Below are positions 20,920-30,384 of a stretch of DNA of 64,000 nucleotides, in pieces (within the stretch, counting starts at the first letter, position 1; the number at the start of each line of letters is the position of its first letter). Source of the stretch: Ceratothoa steindachneri (taxonomy: Eukaryota; Arthropoda; Malacostraca; Isopoda; Cymothoidae); contig OZ018321.1 of the NCBI GenBank assembly GCA_963969495.1, forward strand, positions 107,460,557-107,524,556. The letters are read 5' to 3'. The translations under genes and the position numbers were made by a program. A model generated the notes under the pieces. It was not told where the DNA came from and did not search any database. It saw only the letters and a list, made by a program, of their open reading frames with translations.

Positions 20920-21832
20920 TCAAGCGCCATGCAAAATGTCTGAGAAGACACAGCAAAGAGGTGAGGTTTGTGCTCGGGCACGTTGGTGAGCCTCTATCAC
21001 GTCCAGAGGCAGAAAGTTGCGCAAAACGATGACCTCCTTTTCATATAAGAATATTGGACAGATTTTTTGACGCAGCACTGTGGGCACCATCGAAGTTGGC
21101 ACAACACGGTGTTTGGGTGCATTTAGGACCATGGTAATCAGAACTACAATTCATGCAGGAACGGGAATGTCGACAGGCACGACCAACATGTCCAAATTGA
21201 TTACAATTGAAACAACGTCTGGGAAGTTCGATGTAGGGGCTTACCGGGACACGAAGGTACCCAGCTTTAATATACTGTGACAGTTTCTGTAGTTCGATCG
21301 TTAAAATCAGTTTAGCAGTTGGGCCTCTAGTAGAGCCTACTGTTTTAGTCACCCTGTGTACATGTGTGACACGTTGGATAGTAAGCTTGCTCTGAAGGCG
21401 GGTGAGCTCGTAGTTCTTTAATTCGTTTGAACGGACGACACCTTTGACAAAATTCAGACGTGGATAGAGCGAAACGGTTACGGGAACTTCGGCTATCGAA
21501 GACAGATTTCCCACAAGCTTGTGTTGAGAGTGAGCTGACACCTCGACTACGTCACCACTACCTCTTGAACACATCCGGCGGGGTTCACCACAGACAGTCT
21601 CAAAAGATTCATTAGCGTCAAACACATCGACCTTTGCAAGTGGGGTGTCAGATAACGAACTCATGACAAAAAAGCTGGGATAATCTAAATCTAGGTCCAC
21701 ATCGTTGGCATAGGGATCCAAAGAGCGAAGGAAGGCTGAGAGGGGAGCTGAAGGACGTTTGGCACGAAAACCCTTACAAGAAGGGGAGGTTATAGGTTTA
21801 TGGCTAGCCATTGCAAATAGAAATAAATTCAC
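20920..21832 (-). pseudogene. LINE-B ORF1 (gag-like, CCHC zinc knuckles)
   Basis: A 263-residue frame (21832-21041) carries DLDLDYPSFFVMSSLSDTPL, LNFVKGVVRSNEL, PTAKLILTIELQKLSQYIKAGYL and PRRCFNCNQFGHVGRACRHS, then CMNCSSDYHGPKC, giving at least two CCHC knuckles. After a frame change near 21060 it continues as CPIFLYEKEVIVLRNFLPLD. The layout matches ORF1 of LINE-F (PRRCFHCQCFGHVSKFC, then FYMREREVIAIRN). It is a nucleic-acid-binding protein of the retrotransposon particle. ORF1 continues to lower coordinates in decayed frames. Confidence 0.8.
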
Positions 21833-21936
21833 ATTCTCCCCCGGGAGTCCCCACTATGGAGACCTACAAGGGCACGGCACTACTGCAACTCTACAATCAG
21901 TTACGTCCGCTCAGTCCTCTTGGAGAATGGATACGG

Positions 21937-22425
21937 TATAGCAATGCCTCTGGGCATTTTTATAATAGAAACCTCCTGGGAAACTTAAATATGTATATAC
22001 ATCAATACATTATATAGTATTCACCTTATTATTCACCATATTATTCCACCATATTAATTCCACATACTTCAATTCTCTTCGCATCTTCTTACTGTAAATC
22101 ATAAGTTAAAATATCTTACATTGTATACCTAATCTACTTATCTCATTGTACATTCGTTGATTCTTGAATATATTTATATTTGTGTGTTATAGCAATGCCT
22201 CTGGGCATTCCTATAATAGAAACCTCCTGGGAAACTTAAATATGTATATACATCAATACATTATATATTATTCACCTTATTATTCACCATATTAATTTCA
22301 CATACTTCAATTCTCTTCGCATCTTCTTACTATAAATCATAAGTTAAAATATCTTACACTATACCTATTCTACTTATTTCACTGTACATTCGTTGATTCT
22401 TGAATATATTTATATTTGTGTAATT
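21937..22425 (+). repeat. 251 bp tandem duplication within the left arm
   Basis: Two nearly identical units (21937-22187 and 22188 to about 22425) share AAACCTCCTGGGAAACTTAA, AATACATTATAT, TTCTCTTCGCATCTTCTTAC and GTACATTCGTTGATTCTTGA. The second lacks about 14 bases around the TATTCCACCATATTAA segment. Confidence 0.9.
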
Positions 22426-22597
22426 GTCTTTCTTAAAGCCCAGTTCATTATTTCAAAATTTACTTCGCCTTCATCTTAGGCCTAAAAACTATCCGCCGAC
22501 AACTTCGATCCAACAAATTTAGGGTTATGGTTTTCGAAATGCTATTTAGGCTGATTTATTAACATAGAATAAATCACATGAATAACCATATACTATA
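21937..22597 (+). repeat. Left arm of a long inverted repeat
   Basis: The start AGCAATGCCTCTGGGCATT and the end (TTAGGCCTAAAAACTA, GGTTATGGTTTTCGAAA, GCTATTTAGGCTGATTTATT) are both found inverted in 22945-23937. The arm contains a 251 bp tandem duplication: units begin at 21937 and 22188, both starting TATAGCAATGCCTCTGGGC. Confidence 0.88.
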
Positions 22598-22689
22598 ACG
22601 GATCCACCACACCATCTTTATAGACCTAAGAGGCTTCCCGAGCTCTCCTACGCGCGGAGAAAAGGGATTAATGATGGGTTTCTTCTTGG

Positions 22690-22960
22690 GCATCTGTAGA
22701 CGAAAACGGGTGGAGATGCCAAACCTCCTCCAGAGAGGAAAGAGATGGATCAACTGTATCTCCATCTCTTCCTCTTCCTATTTTTGCATTTAGATCCCTC
22801 AATATCACTATTAATTCTTGAGCCTTACATTGTTGTCTTTCTTTGTCTAGAATCTAGATTATTATAAAACTTATCTATTTCCTCTTCAGCACTTTCAGTT
22901 TTTGGTGCATATACTTGTATGATATTTAGTTTAATAGGGCTTCCTATATAGTGTATGGTT
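22690..22960 (-). pseudogene. RTE-like endonuclease fragment, C-terminal half
   Basis: Minus-strand translation gives GSPIKLNIIQVYAPKTESAE then EEIDKFYNNLD. After a frame change it gives CKAQELIVILRDLNAKIGRG and RDGDTVDP. These match RTE-clade (craniofacial-development-protein-2-like) endonucleases. The catalytic GDLNA has become RDLNA. It sits between the two inverted-repeat arms. Its N-terminal half is at 23938-24220, separated by the right arm. Confidence 0.75.
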
Positions 22961-23937
22961 ATCTATGTGATTTATTTTGTTAATAAATCAGCCTAAATAG
23001 CGTTTCGAAAACCATAACCATGAATTTGTTTGATCGAAGTTGTCTGCAGTTAGTTTTTAGGCCTAAGGCGACAGTGAAATATTTTTTTGGAATAATGACT
23101 TGGCTTTAAGAAAGACAATTACGCAAATATAAATATATTCATAAAATCAACAAATGTACAATGAGATAAGTAGGTTAGGTATACAATGTAAGATATTGTA
23201 ACATATGATTTATAGCAACAAGATGCGAAGAGAATGGAAATATGTGAAATTAATATGGTGGAATAATGTGGTGAAGAATAGTGAAATAATAATATAGTAA
23301 ATAATATAGAGTATCTATGATGGACTGAATTGGGGCTGCAATGAGAAGTAAATATAATTAGGATCTACTCTCGTATGGTCGTTTGCAAAGAATTGTGAGA
23401 GAAAATGGAATTAACTAAGTATGATTTGTTTGGAGGTAAATGAATAATTATAGAAGGAATGATTACCGACCTTTATATGAAGAAAGCTGCGAGTCGAGTG
23501 AGCGGAATAGCGTGCTTATTTAGTCGGGCTGGAAGTGTGTTTGTTTGTTTGTGTGTGAAATTTAAGAGATGTTGTTTGGAATAGTATACGTTAATTGAAT
23601 TGACAAGTAAAATACATGAATTAATTAATTATTAAGTTTAACATAAAATGATTTAATTTACAAAAGTTGGAGTAAATTAATTGAAAGATTAAATTGACAA
23701 AGTTAAAGTAAAATAATTGAATGATTAATGAATAACATAAAATGATTTAATTTACAAAAGTTGGAGTAAATTAATTGAAAGATTAAATTGAAAAAGTTAA
23801 AGTAAAATAATTGAATGATTAAATTGACAAAGTTAAAGTAAAATAATTGAATGAATTTTATTCATAATAAATGATGATATATATATATATTTAACTTTCC
23901 CAGGAGGTTTTTATTATAGGAATGCCCAGAGGCATTG
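22945..23937 (-). repeat. Right arm of the long inverted repeat, inserted in the RTE endonuclease
   Basis: It is the inverted copy of the left arm, ending at AATGCCCAGAGGCATTGC near 23935. A 7 bp direct repeat, CTATGTG, occurs on both sides (about 22966 and 23944) and may be its target duplication. The arm is longer than the left because it carries a tandem-repeat block at 23641-23857. Confidence 0.8.
23641..23857. repeat. AT-rich tandem repeat, period about 94 bp
   Basis: ACATAAAATGATTTAATTTA recurs at 23641 and 23735, and the inner AAAGTTAAAGTAAAATAATT recurs three times. Confidence 0.85.
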
Positions 23938-24220
23938 CTGTACCTATGTGTTTGACAAGCAGCACCCGCTCAGATATTGCTCAATGTACTATTACTGTGG
24001 AAATTCTTTTTGCAATCATTACTCCTACACCTCTCTGTACCGTGTCACGTCCGGAATATAGAAAGCTTCCGTCATTTGTATTCAGGATATTTACACCTGG
24101 CCATCTCACTTCACTTACTCCCAAAATATCTATCTTCCTCCTTTTCATCTCTTGTTTCCTATTTTCAAATTTTCCTGTTTGATACAAAGTTCTTACGTTT
24201 CATGTAGCTTATCTTATTTC
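23938..24220 (-). pseudogene. RTE-like endonuclease fragment, N-terminal half
   Basis: It reads NVRTLYQTGKFENRKQEM, KRRKIDILGVSEVRWPG (EVRW motif), GSFLYSGRDTVQRGVGVMIA and KRISTVIVH then AISERVLLVKHIG, with TGG-to-TGA changes at two Trp positions. This is the typical N-terminal half of RTE endonucleases. It joins the C-terminal half across the right inverted-repeat arm. Confidence 0.8.
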
Positions 24221-24529
24221 TGAATTTCTTTGGACAGTCACTTGTTGACGATATGGAGCCACATTTCCATCATGGTCATCTATACCGAGCGAAACAGCTG
24301 CCTCCATTTCTTGGCTGCAGCCCCCTTTCATGCTGTTAATCTGTACTCTTCTTGTACAACTTCCCATGGCTATTCTTGGATAGTACACAGTAAGGGCTCC
24401 AATCCTTTTCCGCGATTTGGTCCGCGGCTCCTTATTAGCTATTCAGAGCAACACTAGAAGATCGATTCCTCTAGGGGCTTTTCCCATCCGCCGCCCAGGG
24501 GACGCGCGCGCATGGTAAGAGTTTACCCT
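24221..24529. other. Unassigned junction sequence
   Basis: No protein recognised. It lies between the RTE fragment and LINE-A copy 3, and may contain the RTE 5' region. Confidence 0.4.
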
Positions 24530-24639
24530 CCCTAGCTCGAAGAAATCTACCGACAGTGAAGTCGTTCGGAGGAGGGGGGGCGGGCTTATAGCGTATGTAG
24601 GCATATCGCTTCTGTTCGAGGGCCATCTCTCACTCGGTT

Positions 24640-25560
24640 AATCACCTTGGAGGCAGACGGTATGCTAAACGGCCAAAGAAAGGTTCTAGGAATAGTTTTA
24701 GGCCCCACGATGATGAGATTGCCGGAGAAGAACTCAATGGCATAAACTCCTCGACTAGGAAAGATAAATCAGTCATTTCTTGAAATGCGAACCACCGCGC
24801 TCGTGCCAAGCACCACTGGGGGATGGGGGGGGGGGGGGGGGGGCAGCTCTCAAGTGGCAACGGTCCGAGCACAAAAACAGGAAAATGAAGCAATTCTCGA
24901 GCAGCGATGCGTAAGCTCATCCACATTTAGGACACGGATCACCAGCTCGTCGATCAGGTCAGGAAGGACATAACCCCTGAGATTGATCGAGTAGTCTTCC
25001 CAGAGGAGGTATCTACCGGTCAAATCCCCGAGCAAGATAAAGGGCCTTGACAACCATGCCACAACGCAGCGAAAGTCCTCCGTGTCGAAGTCTGTTGACG
25101 GTAGAATGTAAGCAGAAGTAACAGTATGCCTTCTATCCTAGTGCAGCTGCACTGTTACTGCCGGAAAGGAGGTATTTATAGCAAAGAGAAGAACGGAGAC
25201 ATAATGCCTGGTGTAAACGGTGCATCCTCCTGATCGGCCCAAATCCTGTGGTGGTGTGGTTGCAAAACCTTTATATCCAGTGAAGGTGGGCATGGGGTAT
25301 GCGACCAGCATGGTCTCCTGCAAAAAGATAGATAAAGGGCAACAGGACGAGACGAGCTCTGCAGCTCCTCCCAGCTGGCCCGAAGTCCACGGCAATAACT
25401 CGGAGGAGATGCGGGGGCCCTCTTTGAAGAGAAGACCATCACGGGAATGGCCGTACGTTTCCCGGTAGCAGAACTCCGGGCGCTGTTGGTCGAACAAGGG
25501 GCTGAAGGCCCTATCGCATTCGAAGACTAAGCGGGGATGGTTTGGTTTGTTATGCGAGTC
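24640..25560 (-). pseudogene. LINE-A copy 3 endonuclease
   Basis: Blocks include SFLQETMLVAYPMPTFTGYK, GCTVYTRHYVSVLLFAINT, SRPFILLGDLTGRYLLWEDY (the GDLNGRHPLWGDY motif, with N changed to T), INLRGYVLPDLIDELVIRV and RCSRIASFSCF. Frames change several times, including at the G homopolymer. The homologous region in copy 1 has fewer lesions. Confidence 0.75.
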
Positions 25561-25803
25561 TTTTCCTCCCTCCACCTCGAAACCTTAGGCAGGCGTGGGC
25601 GGCTTCGGAGGTGGGCGTCTTTCCTTTAGAGGATCAACAGTCTTCGTGTCACCCAGCCGAAGCTCCTTTGGTGCTGTCCTTCTTTCGCGAAGCAGTTTTA
25701 GGAACACCAGAAGATGGCCTCACGACCAAATCCAGGGAAGTTACCTCTTATGAGTCTAACGACTCGGTTTATGCCCTCAGCTGCTTCACCTTACAGGAAA
25801 CGG

Positions 25804-26151
25804 TCACGCAGGGGGAGGAGATGGGAACCCTAGTTTTAGCCAGGGCTGGGTGTGAACTCTTTGGGCCGCCAGCTCTACCAGTGGATCACACAAGTCCTTA
25901 GCCTCGCTAAATGAGAGAGGATCCGTAGCCTGAACGGCTAGGATTTCTATCTCCAGGAGATACGTACCACATTGTTTAGAAGAAGCAAGATGCGGCTCTA
26001 CGCAATTGACACACTTGGCCATACACGATTTGGACTTATCGTGTGCGACCTTGGAGAAACTTACACAGACTTCGGGTAACTTCGACTTTGCACATCTACA
26101 GGAGCGATTCGTATGGCCGAAGCGGTGGCAGCAGTACCACCGCCGCTGCAC
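25804..26151 (-). pseudogene. LINE-A copy 3 ORF1 zinc-knuckle region
   Basis: It encodes RRWYCCHRFGHTNRSCRCAK, CVSFSKVAHDKSKSC (first knuckle Cys pattern altered to CVSF), CVNCVEPHLASSKQC, and YLLEIEILAVQATDPLSFSE. It matches the three CCHC knuckles of copy 1, with one metal ligand lost. It is cut on its N-terminal side by the LTR insertion at 26176. Confidence 0.82.
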
Positions 26152-26171
26152 TGGCTGAATGCCTTCATGTG

Positions 26172-26175
26172 GTAG
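26172..26175. repeat. Left target-site duplication (GTAG) of LTR insertion
   Basis: GTAG is repeated at 27115-27118. The uninterrupted sequence in copy 1 (near 35023) contains one copy. Confidence 0.75.
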
Positions 26176-27114
26176 TATTACGGCACACAGGTCACAGGAA
26201 GTGAAGGATTAAACGAGTTTAAAGTGGAAGGGGTGTTTAATTTCTGATAGAATAAAAAGTATGCGCAACAGGAACAATTGTCTAAAGCACCCTACCGCAA
26301 CCCCACTCTGTCACAGCTAATTAATTACACGCAGAGATTTATGGGATAATAGCAAACAAGCGTTACAAATGATATCTACCACAAAATTATCTCCTTATAA
26401 AGAAACTAAAATAGATACAAAGTACTGTACAATTTATACAAAATTAACAAAAAAATAATAAGGAAACACTTACATTACGTTCTTGAGCTACTTCACTCAA
26501 GATAGCACAAAACTAGAAAGTCTCAAAATACTAGGATTTGACTTTAACCGTGAAATCTTAGCAAGAATTCTTAACAAAATACCTTTAAATAGTATTTGAA
26601 ATTAAACTCACAATGCACAATAATACAAATAAGGAATGCATCATAAAATAAATGTAATTACCAATGCAACCAGAACGCAGCTGGCTATACTTGTCACACC
26701 GACGGCTTAAACTCTCGCAATGTGGCAGGCGATATGTTTTCACACAATAATACGATATTTTACGAGCCTTATTAATTACTGGAGAAATACATTTCGTGAT
26801 CTTTAGGAGTTAATAAGGGAGTGACTCAGAGCAGCCAAGCATCACGCTTAAATAGTCACGAGCCAATGAGTGCCTGGGAGTTATTAGCTACGCCCACCTT
26901 ACAAAGTTTCTGTACCAATCTGGAGTGTTAGTTCGTATGTGTGCTGCACTGGAACTTTCAAGAACATACAGATTTCTCCTATATTACGTAATACTTAATA
27001 TATACCACTCTCCAGAACAACCTGAATGAGGGAGGCAATATCTGAGATAGGGGAAAATCTGTTATTACCTTACTCATTACAAAATAATTATACCTATTTT
27101 CACATTTCCTAACA
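26176..27114 (-). mobile_element. Solo-LTR-like insertion (939 bp)
   Basis: It begins TGTTAGGAAATGTG on the minus strand and ends CCGTAATA, flanked by a 4 bp direct repeat GTAG. It interrupts LINE-A ORF1 exactly between the codons for the ADWYRYR-type region and the knuckles. There is no internal coding region. A TATTTAAG TATA-like box lies around 26850 on the minus strand. TG at the start, a small duplication and absence of coding fit a solo LTR. The family is unknown, and the TA end is not the usual CA. Confidence 0.6.
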
Positions 27115-27119
27115 GTAGC

Positions 27120-27580
27120 GATACTAACCGGCACGCAATAACTCAGACAGCTTTTCACAGGCAAACGTGACGAAATGTGTAGAGGTCGGTCTCGAAGCCC
27201 CTTATTGTTTTCTCATCACACGTTCGACCTTGACCACTCCATGGTCGACCAGCTCTAAGGTGATGTCATCTATGAAGTAGTCCACGAGTTCCCTCGCATA
27301 CAACTCCTTTCACGAAGTTCATGGTAGGGTACGGTGTCACACTCACCAGCGAGAAATGGGTCACATTCGGCTCTTTACCAATCAGGCTAGCTAGTGGTCT
27401 TCTCTTATGGAACATGTTGCCCTTTGCCAACATGCTGCCAGCAGTGGAGCGAATAACTAGAAAGGGTTTGAAGCCAACGGGCTCGAAAACGTCAGCTAAC
27501 CTCTGACGCTTTGGGAGGGCAGGCTGCGCTTGGAGGTGGGTCCACATGCGCACTCCTACTTTCTTATTACTTGTCACCAT
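27120..27580 (-). pseudogene. LINE-A copy 3 ORF1, central part
   Basis: It contains RLADVFEPVGFKPFLVIRST, SMLAKGNMFHKRRPLAS, GKEPNVTHFSLVSVTPYPTM then NFVKGVVC. After a shift it continues toward the GWYRYRVKAFVPLPRRC-type region at the insertion point. Compared with copy 1 it lacks a segment between FSDGS and VSVTP. The sequence upstream of 27580 is not LINE-A-like, so the element is 5'-truncated here. Confidence 0.78.
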
Positions 27581-27619
27581 ACTATCATAGAAAAAAGGAA
27601 AGGGGGTTCATAGAAATTA

Positions 27620-29423
27620 GATAACATAGCATCTCAATGACTTGGGAGATAGCAGGGCGAACAGCAACAGCGTAGACCAAGAAACCGGTCCCGCGGCAAG
27701 GGAAGGGGAGGGGGCTCTAAACCCCGTAAGCCTTGATGAGTGGGCCGAGGAGTCCTGGGCCATACAGGAAATTTGTTCGGTCCATTTCCACCAACCCCCT
27801 CCCCATCCCCTCCCAATCCCAAGCTCTGAGGGGTACCCCCACCCCTCGCTGTGGAAGTCGGTGCTGAAGATCCTACCGGGGTCTGTCCTCAGTGACTGGT
27901 TCGAAGTTGAATCGCAGCCCAGAAAGATAGAAATCGATTTCCCCGTCTCACCCGAGAAACCAGTCGCCCGTTTCCCCAGCCCTCTGTCCACAGAGGCGGA
28001 TTTGGACGACCAGGAGCGGCTACCTCCGCGGACCCCGGCCTAGCGGCCGCGGTGGAGGCACTCAACATCGCCTTCCCCCCAGACTGGACGACCAGGAAAA
28101 GTTAATCGAGGTCCCCCCGAACCCGACGTCAATCCCGGAGGAGGCGCCTCCGGTGCCTCAACTTGAGTCACGGGAGGACGAAGGTAGTGAGGTAGGTGAC
28201 GAGGATGGGCAGCAGGCGAGCGTATTCGACCCTTTAGCAAAAACAATAAGGGACCCCTTGCAACGTCATATCTGACTTCGTGCCTGGCAGCGTTTGCCAG
28301 AACCCTCTAACATGGCCAAGGAAGCTGCCGGGGCACGGGGTTACAAGCACTTTGCTCCCCCCCATTCCCGTCATGGACCTATTGTCCAGACCCTGGTTCG
28401 TTCGAGTGTACTGGAAGAGTCCTCGGAGGTCAGATGTTGTCACTGCGTGTTCCTGATCCCTAAGAATCCTCCGAGGACCGCCTTGTATATGACATGTCCC
28501 CATTAACTATGTCTAACCACTATTCTCCCCCCCCCCCTCCACTTTCCAGCTCCCGTCCCTAGGAAAGGTTCTCCGGGACTCGTGGGCAGTCAAGATAGAC
28601 TTATGCCACGGCTTTTACCACATTCCCCTCCACCCCAGGGCTCGAGGTTAGTTCGCAATAAATATGAAAGCTGCACATACAGGTTTAGGAGACTGCCCAT
28701 GGGTTTCAGTGGGAGCCCCTACATAATGTAGCAATGCATGACCCCTATTTTCCAGGCCATGGACCGTGTACGGGAATGCACGGTGTTGACTTACTTGGGT
28801 GATATTCTTCTGATCGGCTCATACAGGGTCCTGATGCTATTAGTAAGTGACATCACAACCTCCTCGCTAGCCGCAAATATCCTAAAGAGTACCCTGCTGC
28901 CCACCAAATCCCTAGTATACCTCGAAGTGAAGATTGACCTGCGCTCAAGGTCCACCCACCTCACCGACAAGATGGCCCGTCGAACCCGCCTTGCATTAGA
29001 GTGGGCCCCCCCAAGACTTTCCCTTTCTGGGGTAGGTTGCGGAGGGGGACTACTCAACTTCATCTACGGGGCCTCCTCCCTGCCCAGGTTCTGGGCCCAA
29101 CTTGCGCACACCCGTTCTAACAGGGTCTCCCTCCCTACGTTGCATTATTAATCGCGTTTTGTACCAACCCGATGCCCATTTATTTCCTGATTCTATGGCC
29201 GCTTTGGCCCTTTTGTTAAAGGGATCTATTTTGCTTTGTTAAAAGGCCTTTTGCCTACTAGATTCCTATTATTTTATCATTTTCTGTATATTCACAGGAG
29301 ACCGACGAGGATATGGGTCCCCTCGGAAGAAAACCCGGCCGACCTCCCGAGTCGCCCTAATCTTTGGTGGTGCAATTTCAATGACGTCATTAACTGGCTC
29401 TTTCACTATCCAGCGCATCACCT
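27620..29423 (+). mobile_element. Degenerate DIRS/Ngaro-like retrotransposon, RT-RNase H region
   Basis: Plus-strand frames give, in order: a proline-rich gag-like part (27642-28043); VQTLVRSSVLEESSEVRCCH then FLIPKNPPR (RT start); VLRDSWAVKIDLCHGFYHIP (motif A region); RFRRLPMGFSGSPYIMQQ; LTYLGDILLIGSYRV (motif C with YLDD changed to YLGD); and TRIWVPSEENPADLPSR (C-terminal RNase H-type block). The WVPSEENPADxxSR block and YLDDIL-type RT fit DIRS/Ngaro-like elements better than LINEs. No recombinase or terminal repeats were seen. Many frameshifts. Confidence 0.55.
28738..29151 (+). pseudogene. RT motif C and connection domain of the DIRS-like element
   Basis: This 137-residue open stretch contains MTPIFQAMDRVRECTVLTYL then GDILLIGSYRV and LLPTKSLVYLEVKIDLRS, followed by KMARRTRLAL. 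It aligns with the polymerase palm/connection of retroelements with a YLDD active site. Replacement of the first Asp by Gly would abolish activity. Confidence 0.6.
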
Positions 29424-29429
29424 ATGAAG

Positions 29430-30230
29430 CAGAACTGTCCCACCTCTTCACACCAACCATCCACGTTAATTGTAAACGTTAAAGGTTTACCAGGCCAGAG
29501 CACCTCCTATGACACTGCTTGTTGCAGAACACACATAGGATTGAATTTGCACCCACTCTTCGACCACACACTGCACCTGTATTCTTTCTTCATCTGCTTT
29601 GTTTTGTCCATATTCACCTTCATACCCCTCTTGTCCATATTTGACTTCCACAGTCTGAACATTTCTTCCACCTCCTCTCTGGTCTATGCTGCAGTCAGCA
29701 CCAAATCATCTGCATACAACAGCTCTCAAGAATCTCCTCTACCTTCTCTTGTTGCTTGCTCCATTACCAAAATAAACAGCAATGGACTCAGCGCAGAACC
29801 TTGATGTACTCCTACTCCAATATCGAAAGATCCTGATGTTACTCCTGCCACTCTTACTTTTGACCTCGATTCGCTATATAGTACCCTTTCTGGTACATTT
29901 TGTCTTCTCAGTGCCAGCTGTATGATGCTCTGGGTACCTTGTCAAATGCCTTCTCCAAATCGACAAACACATGATATAATCTCTTTTCTCCTCACTAAAT
30001 CGTCTTGTAACTAATAAATGTAGCATCAGTTGTAGATCTGCTTTCCACAAAACCAAACTGATTGTCTCCAACGCTTACAATCTCCTTCAACCGTCTATTC
30101 AATATCCTCTCACAAATCTTCATACCACCCGGCACCCGCTCCTCCCGCAAAATCTTTCTGAACACCTTCGTCAGTGCATCTATTCCCGCCTCGCTTGCAT
30201 ATTTAAGCATATCGCTGGTAACCTCTGATG
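29430..30230 (-). pseudogene. RTE-like reverse transcriptase fragment
   Basis: On the minus strand: EVTSDMLKYASEAGIDALTK, KILREERVPGGMKICERILN, EIVSVGDNQFGFVESRSTTD (fingers/palm). Further down are LYADDLVLTAA (motif C) and MFRLWKSNMDKRGMKVNMDK (motif D). A Cys-rich tail follows. This is the RTE order and may be the same family as the endonuclease at 22.7-24.2 kb, but not the same copy, because the coordinate order is reversed. It is interrupted at its N-terminal side by the 3' end of LINE-A copy 1 at 30237. Confidence 0.72.
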
Positions 30231-30236
30231 GTCCAT

Positions 30237-30384
30237 TTTTTTTTTTTTATTGGAGGGGCTATCTGGCGACTGCCGACTTAGGCAAAAGTCGCCGGAAACA
30301 AACAGCCTAGTTCTAGGCTACTTTAAAAAAATGAACAGGAAACAACAATAACAAAACAATAACAAAAAAAACAAATAAACCTGG
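30237..30384 (-). other. LINE-A copy 1 3' UTR and poly(A) end
   Basis: It contains TTTTAAAGTAGCCTAG followed by a short hairpin (CCTAGAACTAGG), then GCGACTTTTGCCTAAGTCGG and the A-rich end. A diverged version ends copy 2 at 47412-47470, and an internal part recurs at about 50590-50800. Confidence 0.8.

Larger units (their letters stand above)
17820..21935 (-). mobile_element. LINE-B, gag/EN/RT retrotransposon, 3'-truncated
   Basis: On the minus strand the order is ORF1 with zinc knuckles (21832-20920), endonuclease (about 20117-19500), a linker (19468-19132) and reverse transcriptase (19054-17705). It breaks off in the RT thumb (CGLYTLYSSN). The RNase H domain present in its relatives LINE-A and LINE-F and any 3' tail are missing, and the junction falls inside the TTF domain of a hAT remnant. 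Loss of the 3' end is not explained by 5' truncation, so a later deletion is likely. Confidence 0.8.
24530..27590 (-). mobile_element. LINE-A copy 3, truncated at both ends, with a nested LTR
   Basis: It is homologous to the best copy at 30.2-37 kb. From 5' to 3' on the minus strand it has the ORF1 middle (27580-27120), ORF1 zinc-knuckle region (26151-25804), ORF1 tail (about 25800-25560) and endonuclease (about 25560-24640), ending near 24530 at the endonuclease/RT border. A 939 bp solo-LTR-like insertion lies at 26176-27114. A G homopolymer of about 22 bases at 24822-24843 has expanded inside the endonuclease. There are many stops and shifts. Confidence 0.85.
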
